Assembly: GCA_051294375.1 (NCBI GenBank)
Contig: CM119265.1
Coordinates: forward strand, 6,643,489-6,707,488
DNA length: 64,000 bases
Source: Paraspadella gotoi
Taxonomy: Eukaryota; Chaetognatha
Direction: 5' to 3'
The translations under genes and the position numbers were made by a program. The notes below the pieces were generated by a model. The model ran no database searches. It saw only the letters and a list, made by a program, of their open reading frames with translations, and was not told the origin of the DNA. How positions within the stretch are numbered: position 1 is the stretch's first letter; the number at the start of each line of letters is the position of its first letter. Of this stretch, positions 22,101-31,352 are shown in pieces.

Positions 22101-25100
22101 ACATCGCCAGCTTTCATGGGCGTTTCAATGCACTAAAGAAACAACTTTTTATACATAGGTGACGTTAGATTCTACGTGTCATAGGAAAATACTACCGGTT
22201 TAAGATCTTCATCAATTAGCCCGTCACCATCATCATCTTTTTTATTAAATGTTTCTTCGTCAATAGTCCATCACAATCATTGTCCAAGCTATCTCCGGTA
22301 GCATAGGGACTCGGTACACTTTTAAAAAAATCTTCAAAGTCATTCTACCAAATTCCCTCATACCAATGCAAATTATCAACTAGGCCTAGTTTGTAAAAAT
22401 TGTTACCATCTGGCGTGGTTAAATGATTAATTATTTTCTGACGTTGAGAATGTTAATACAATTCGTTTTATTTGTTAAATAACCTTTTTACTTCTCATTT
22501 GTTATTACCTGAATGAGATCTTCATCAATTTTTCCATCTTTGTCATCATCTTTTCGGTTAAATATTTCTTCATCAATGTTTCCATCGCAGTCATTGTCCA
22601 GGTTATCTCCAGGTTTCATTGATGTCAATGTACACTATTAATACTTTAAAAATTTGCACGTTGTTTTTTTATAACTAAACCAACATCTTTTGTAATTCCT
22701 ACCTCTTTAAGATCTTCATCGATTCGTCCATCTTTGTCATCATCCATTCTGTTAAATATCTCTTCATCAATTTTTTCATCACAGTCGTTATCTAGACTAT
22801 CACCAGGTTTCATTGCGGATTTAGTACACTAATTTGAAAAAAAATCAAGTATCTTTTAAAGAAAATTGATTTGTATTTATAGTGATAAACTGTGCGACTC
22901 ATGTTTTCTTGATAGTTTTCATGTTTTCTAATAGTTTTATTTTTGTTTCTTTTATGTAAAAGTATATATGAGATTATTTTTACCAAAACTAAGTCTTCAT
23001 CTATTCTCCATCCCCATCGTCATCTTTGTTGTTTAAATATTTCTTCATCAATACTTCCATCGCAGTCATTGTCCAAACTATCGCCAAATTTCATAGGTGC
23101 ACTATTAAAAAAGCAAATTTTCTATTTTTTTTTATTAAATGTTTCCTCATCTATGAATCCGTCAAAGTCATTGTCGAGACTATCGCCAGTATTCATGGCA
23201 GCTTTTGTACACTGATTAACAATATTTGTATTCTTTAAAGGATTGAAAAAACCTTATATAGATATAAATCTTTACCTGAGTAAGATCTTCATCAATATCT
23301 CCATCCCCATCATCATCTTTTTTATTAAACGCTTCCTCATCAATAATTCCAATCACAGTCATTGTCAACATTATCTCGGGAACCATTCGCGACAGAGTGC
23401 ACTATCAAATGTTTTCAAAAATTTGGATTACTTTTCGAGCTTAAATTTAAAAATCCTTATTTTCAACCTTAAGTTTCTTACCAATTCTAAATCCTCATCT
23501 TTTACTCCATCAAGATCGTCGTCTTGTTTATTAAAAGTTTCCTCATCAATGTTTCCATCGCAATCATTATCAAGACCATCTCCCGGTTCCATTGGAGTAG
23601 CCTTGCACTTGATGAAATTTTTTTTATGTGATATTGGTCTTTTTCGATTAACTTTTTTAATTACCAATCTTAAATCCTCATCAATTTTTTCATCCCCATC
23701 ATCATCATCTCTGTTAAATATTTCTTCATCAATAATTCCATCACAGTCGTTATCTAATCCATCCCCTGCTTCCATAGGCGAAGGTAAAAACTGAACAAAT
23801 TCGTTTAATATATAACATCTTGTTCTAAAGTTGGAATTGTGAAAAAAAAAATGTCGTTTTAGTTGGCGCGAGAAGCGAAAACTGGTCAAAGATTCGTTTG
23901 AATTTTAATAGAGATTTCTCTCCAGACAAAAAGCATCTAGAGCCGATGTTGAAAATGCTAATATCGGCATGAATTATGCTTATTTCAGTCGTCAAAAGCT
24001 GTCCAAAGCTGTCACAGCTGTCAAAAGCTTCTACATAGAGAAGTTCTATTATTTCCTATTTATTATCGTGATAAATTTAAAATAGCATCCCCCTGGATTT
24101 CTAGTTGCTGGTAAACGTGCAAACGGGAATTCTACGATGCGGGTTGAACTGCAATGAAATCAGTTCACAGCAAAAGGGGCTATATGCATTCAAAGGAGAT
24201 TCAGTGATGCATTGTTAGGATTTGACAAAAAAAAGTGACACCAACCTGTTCTAAATCTTCGTCGCTATTCCCGTCGTTGTCGTCGTCTCTCTCGTTAAAT
24301 GTCTCTTCGTCGACCTTCCGTCGCAGTCGTTGTCCAGCCCATCCCCCGGAACCATCCGTGTTGGTTCACACTGATGACATGTGGCAAGATTCGTGGCAAA
24401 ATTTATGTTAAATATTTTTAACATGCCATTATCGTTTAATATCAAATGAGCATGAGTCATTCAATCTAATTTGCATATTGCAGCCTTTGAAATTTATTAT
24501 GGAATATCAATGAATGTCTCTTTTACAAGATAAAGTTTAAATTTAGGATACCATAGTATACATTAATATTAATATTTCAAACTCACCAATTGTAAATCTT
24601 CGTCGCTGTCGCCGTCGCCGTCGTCGTCGTCCCTGTTGAAAGTTTCTTCGTCGATTCTTCCGTGCAGTCGTTCGATTCCGTCTCCCGGTTCCATCGGAGT
24701 TGGTTGGCACTGAACCCAATTAAATGTGGCTGATTCTTACGACTTGTACACTTAATTAACACTAGTCAAGCGAAGCCGAGGGAGCGCAACATCCAAGGGT
24801 TCGAATCATGGACTCAGAGTTGGGATCAGGGCCACAGAAAAAAGTTATAAATCGATGAAACAAACTTTTATAACTCTCAGTAAGCTACAGCTACGTGACT
24901 GACCTTGATTGATGAATTGATGGACGAAACAACATAAAAACGGAACAACGACGTCACAAATCTCTCGCATTCACAAAGACTCACCAGCTTAAGATCTTCG
25001 TCAACTTCTCCGTCGGCATCGTCGTCTCTTTCGTCGAAAGTCTCTTCATCGATTTGACCGTCGCAATCATTGTCCAAACTGTCTCCGGGTCGCATTGGCG

Positions 25101-28100
25101 TCACTTGACACTGAATGGAGACAATTACGGTGAGCACGAGGACATTCCACGCTAAAACTGCCTGGTGCCTATGGTACGTACTCTTTTGGTGCACACGAGT
25201 CATCAGAACCTCACAGATTAGTATGTGGCAACTCTTTGTTATGAGTCGTACGTCAGAAACGCGTCGAACTTTCAAATGTAGTTATTTTTTTTTTTATTTA
25301 TTATCAATTCTAGCATGATTTAACATTAATTCATCGTAAATTCAGTGAGACATATTGATCTTCGATTTTGTCAAACCATCATAAACCTACCAACTCCAAA
25401 TCTTCGTCGACGTCTCCGTCTCCATCGTCGTCTTTTCATTGAAGACTTCCTCGTCAATTCGGCCGTCGCAGTCATTGTCAAACTGTCACCCGGCTGTGCA
25501 TTGGCGTCTCCATGACACTGGAGAGTGGAGAGTGGACAGTAAATAAAATCGATTCAACATGAAACAAGGGGTGAAAGTGGCTTCTCTCTTCTCTCTCTCT
25601 TCCCTCTCTCTCTCTCTCCCTCTCTCTCTCTCTCAATGTCTAGATGTCTAACCATATTTTATATAAAGATAATACGCAAATGCGTCTAAAACTGCACATT
25701 CTGACGAAAGTATGCGAATCCCTGCAACATTTTTTCATAAACAAAGTTTCCATGCTCCAGGTCTTCGTCGACTTTGCCGTCACCATCGTCGTCTTTTTCG
25801 TTGAAGACTTCCTCGTCAATTGCGCCGTCGCAGTCGTGGTCCAAACTGTCACCCGGTTGCATTGGCGTCGCATGGCACTGGAGAGTAAATAAAATCGATT
25901 CAACATTAAACAACGGGCGAAGTGGCTTCTCTCTCTCTCTCTCTCTCTCTCCTCCCTTTCTCATGTCTAATGTCAAACCCATATTTTTCTTTGATTTATA
26001 GTTATATCAAGATAATACGCAAATGCGTCTAAAACCGCACATTCTGACGAATTATGCGAATCACCTGTTCCAGGTCTTCGCGGACTTTGCCGTCACCATC
26101 GTCGTCTTTTTCGTTGAAGACTTCTTCGTCAATGGCGGCCGTCGCAGTCGTTGTCCACGCGGTCGCCAGTCCGCATCTCAGATTTGCTGCACTGAAAGCA
26201 AATATAGGTATTGGGACATGTTTACGAAGCTTCTAAAAGAAAAATTCATATAAATTAATCAATGTCTGTTTATCGTAATAATTGTACGAATAATGTCATA
26301 ATGAGTAAATAATAAATAATTATAATTTGTTGCCCACCAAAAATTGCCTTATCAATAAAAAATAATTTCAAATTAATTAAAAAAAAAATTAATAAATAAT
26401 ATATTATGGAATTATTCAAATTGGTAAAAATAATTAAAATTAAAAAATCGGCTAAAGTAATTTAGCGTTTTACCGTACTATGATCTTCACTTTGGTAAAG
26501 TCAGCCTCACCGTCTCCAAGTCTTCGTCGACCTCCCCGTCGCCGTCGTCGTCTTCCTCGTTGAAGGTCTCCTCGTCGATTTGTCCGTTCGCAGTCGTTGT
26601 CGAGACCGTCGCCGGGCGCCATGGAAGTTTTGCTGCACTGGAGGACGAAAGAGCAAAATAAAGATCGAGTTAGGAAGGGAAGAATTCCTCTGAGATTTAA
26701 AGGTTTATTCTTATCTTTGTCATATCGGCATTCAAGGTTTTACTAATCTTATATTAAAAGTCTACAAGTTTAACTGTGAAACGTAAAAAAAATATTATTA
26801 AAGGACCTAGGTAACAAAATCATTGATAATAATAATATACAATTTATTATCATAAAAAACTTTTTTTTAAAATGCAAACTTGGTCCTAAGTTTTGGACTG
26901 TTAATGTAATTTAGTAAGCATAGACGTCATGAGACAATTAGATTAAAGGTAAATCTATCTAGTAGAAGCATAAATCAAATCATGCTACTCAAGAATTTTG
27001 AAGAAAGAAAATTACAATCACGGGTGGTTTTAAACCACAAAAACTAAATCGCTAAAAGTGCGCAATTATTCTAGCGCAAAGAGAAAATTCTATGACTACC
27101 GATTCTATAGACTATAACTACGCGTTATCTTTTCTTGCCAAAAAAAAAAAGAAGAAATTTGATGGAAAGGATTACCATCGCTAAATCTTCGTCAATATCG
27201 TCGTCGCCGTCGTCGTCTTTCTGGTCGAATCTCTCTTCGTCAACGTCGCCGTCGCAGTCATTGTCAATCCCGTCTCCCCGGCTCCGTTTCAGTCCGTTCG
27301 CACTGATCGGCGCAAAGAATTCGGTTTTCAACCTTTCGATTTATCTACGTTTTGATAGCTATCCCTCGATAACTATCCCTCGACAAAAAAAAAAATAATT
27401 TCTCGGAATACCAGCGAGACATCCTCGTCGATTCTTCGTCGTCGTCGTCGTCTCTTTTGTCGAAGATTTCTTGTCAATTCCTGCGTCGCAGTCGTTGTCA
27501 ACTTTGTCTCCCGGTACGGCATCTGTTTCTTCGCACTAATCGTTTCAATAGAATTAGGCTCCAGGTCGGGTTCGATGCGGAACGTTTAAATTTAATATTT
27601 TTGAATAGTTGATTTATAAACATAGGGGAATCCGCAGCTAAATCTTCATCAATAAGTCCGTCGCCATCGTCGTCGACTTGGTTGAAAGTTTCTTCATCGA
27701 TTTTCCCATCGCAATCGTTATCCAGTCGATCTCCCGGCGCTTGGGCTACTTTTTCACACTATGGGTTTTTAAACGAATACTGCGATAGAACCGAATGACA
27801 GGAATATCATTTTTTTTCTTTAAAATTTCCTTAACAGAATCTTGACATGTCAAGTCAACTTGGGCCTACAAAGACGCATCTTCGTCAATCTGTCCATGCC
27901 ACCGTCATCGTCGATCAATTTGAAGATTTCCTCATCATTTTCTCCGTCGCAGTCATTATCAAATACCATCTCCCGCTTTTTGATCGTCTTGAAACACTAC
28001 GTAAAGTATTACAATGAAAATCTAATTAATCTCGTAAGCTCTTACATTATTGTTTAAGACAAATCCTCGTCCATCCTTCCATCTTCGTCGTCGTCTCTTC

Positions 28101-31100
28101 GAATTAAAAATTTCCCTCGTCTATTTTACCGTCGCAGTCATTGTCGATTCGATCCCCCGGAATTGTTTCGTTTCTTGGCACTGCGGAACGTGGAGGCCGT
28201 TTAAAACCGATATTTCTACGAGCATGAAACTTTTTTTTTCCAAACACACGAGCCCATCGAAGTTATACCGGGCGGCAGGTCCTCGTCAATTTTTCCGTCG
28301 TCATCATCATCCGCAAAGTTGAAAATTTCTTCCGTCTATCAACCCCGTCACAATCGTTATCTACGTTGTCGCCGGCCAGAACCTCTGTCTGCTCGCAACT
28401 GTGATAATAAATCGAACAGTATAAGTTGAATTGTTTTGTTTGATAAAACGAAAAAAAAAATTTTACCCGTCCGAAATCCTCATCCGACGTAGTTATCCCC
28501 ATCGTTATCCATTTTGTCAAACGTTTCCTTCGTCAATTTTGCCGTCACAAATCGTTTATCGATTCCATCGTTAGGCACGGTGGCTGACTTTTCGCACTGA
28601 AAATTATATCCGTGACATTCGTGAAAGCCTTTCAGCCTGTCGATTGTCGACGTCTAATTAATTGGTCCTTTTGTATAGTGCCACATTTCCGCAAAAATAA
28701 AGGTTGAGGGTTAAGAAATAGTTAGAGTAAAGGATTGGGTTATGTATTTGATAAAAGATAAATTAAATATATTCAGATAAATTTAAGTATAGAGTTGAAC
28801 AGAAATGGGGCGCCTTGAAAAATGTGCCGAAGATTTTACCATGACCAAATCTTCGTCGATTTTCCCATCTCCGTCTTCGTCTTGAAGATCGAATCTTTCT
28901 TCGTCGATTCTTCCGTCGCAATCGTTGTCAATGCTGTCGCCCGGGAGGGCTTCAGTAGATCGACACTGTTCAAGTTTTTAACGAAATTCTTCGTTAAAGA
29001 AAAAAGTTTATTTTCGTCAATACAATAAATGCAAAGAGTTTTTTTTTTTTTAATTCCAAAACGACTCTTGTTTGGCAAAAATTTTAAATGACGTCCTAGC
29101 TCAGTAATAAATTACACATTTTAAAAATTGCAAGAAAATGGTCAACAGAAAAAACGTCTAAATATCATTATCATTTGGAGATATGAGTTTTAAAAACTAT
29201 TTTCAATAAAAAATTTAAATGTTGTTTATACTTCTATTAAGCATCATCAGATCCATTAAAAAATGAAAAATTAAAAATTTTTAATTATGTTATAAAATAT
29301 TGCTTCTCGATTATAGTATTTTTAAACTATATTATCTAACGTACTATTTTATCATTTATGAAAGAACTTTATTAATGTCGCTATAACAGTGTTCTTTTAC
29401 TGATTCCTGAAATATTTTCGATACATAAATCGAGTTTATTAAGCGTTCAAAAAATTTACGCTAAACCTAACAGCGCTGACGTTATCTTTTTATGAAACTT
29501 TGTTATATTTATTTTATGTATATTTTTTGCACACAAAAAATTTGCTTCTTTAATAGTTCGCTCTATTGGACAGTTGTGGAATTAACCATACTACAAATAA
29601 GAATTTTTATTAGTTTGTTATTCCTCTCGAAGTCGAGTCTTCTACAGGTCTTCGTCGTCAGATTAAACCTCATGTTCGTCATCGTTGCGACGCCGTCGCC
29701 GGGAGACGATCGAGAGTTTACACTGAAGACAAACAGTTTAACCGGCGAATGAATGGGAGGGCGTCCGAGCCGCGAACCTCACCCACGCTGAACTCCACCA
29801 ACGCCAAAATCTTACGTCCGTGCCCTTACTCCCAGTCGTCCGTCAATCTTCGATTAAAACGCCTTCGTCAAATATGTTCCGTCGCAGTCGTTAATCAAAC
29901 CGCCGGTCGGCCCCGGCGGGGTCCTTCGGTTCCCACTCGCACCTGGACCCGCGGAGCGCGAAATTTATGAAAGTTGAGAACATCAAAAGAAATCAAAATG
30001 GCGCCAGTCCCGGCGTTACCGGCGCCAAGTTCCTTCCGTCGATGTCGCCGTTCGCCGGTGCCGGTCGTCTTCGTGCGTCGAAACGTCTTCTTCGTCAATT
30101 CGTGGCGTCCGTCGCAGTCCAGTTGTCCGCCGGTCGCCGGGAGAGGGATCTGATACCGTGACGCACTGTTTCGAAACGACCGGATGAAAGATGAAAATGT
30201 CGCGGCCTCGAGTCTGGGAAACAAAAAGAAAAAGACCCCAAGTTATACCGTCCTCGAGATCTTCGTCGATTTGACCGTCGTCGTCCGTGCGTCGGCTCGA
30301 ATTGAAAATTTCTTCGTCGATTCGGACCCCCCGTCACAGTCGTTGTGACGAGCCGTCTCCCCGGCGAGGGGCGGCGTTTGGGCGCTGCACCTGGTTTCAT
30401 CAACTGCGTCAACAGGATCTCTTCAGAGTAACGTGGGTAACGCGTAACAGTGGTTACGTGTTTTAGGGGATAATAGCCGATCGAGGTCCTCGTCCTCGGC
30501 CGTCGCCCGTCGTACGTCTTCTCTCCGGGTTAAAAAATTCTTTTTCGTCCCCTAGACCGTCGCAGTCGTTGTCACAATCCGTGCGCCAGGCAACGACGCC
30601 GTTTTTGTGCACTGTGGATCAAAAACGGGCGGAGATTTTGAAAGGAAATAATTTGCACGTGTATTCCGAACGTTTTTGTTTATTCGGCCTCTCACTTGAA
30701 TACTGCCGGATCAGGATCCAAGCTTTTATGTGTCGATGTTCCCGTAATCAAAAAACAAAACAAACCCTTTCAACGTCCTTCGGTCCGTCTTGTCCGTTCG
30801 CGTCGTGTCTTCGCCGTCGCGAATTTCTTCGGTCGATCCGTCGCGTCGCAGTCGTTGTCGAGGCCGTCGCCGGTCGCGGCCGAACTCCTCACGCACTGGA
30901 ATTGGTTCAAGACATCAGGGAGGAGTCCGTGAAATTCGTAAAGCTGATTGGTCCGAATGAGAACGAAGCTCGCGCGGTAGAAAATCAAATAAATCGTCTT
31001 TAAAATTGATAGCCATTCGTCCTCACACTTTTCACTCTTTTACTACTACGAAGAAGCACGTACGTAGTCTTAGTCAAACTTTTTGGTAGAAAGCGCACGG

Positions 31101-31316
31101 AATAGAACATAGTAATTTTAAGAAATCTAACTTTCAAATCCTAAATCCAAATACTGTAACGGAGCCAGTCTTCGTCAACGTCGCCATCGAGGGATGTCGT
31201 CTTTTCCATCAACGCGTTTCCTCGTCCGTCCGACCGTCACAGTTCATTGTCAAATGCCCGGTCACCGGGTTTAGGTGGCAGATGTGTACACTTATTTTTG
31301 ATTGTGTGTGTGTGGT

Positions 31317-31352
<36 letters not shown>

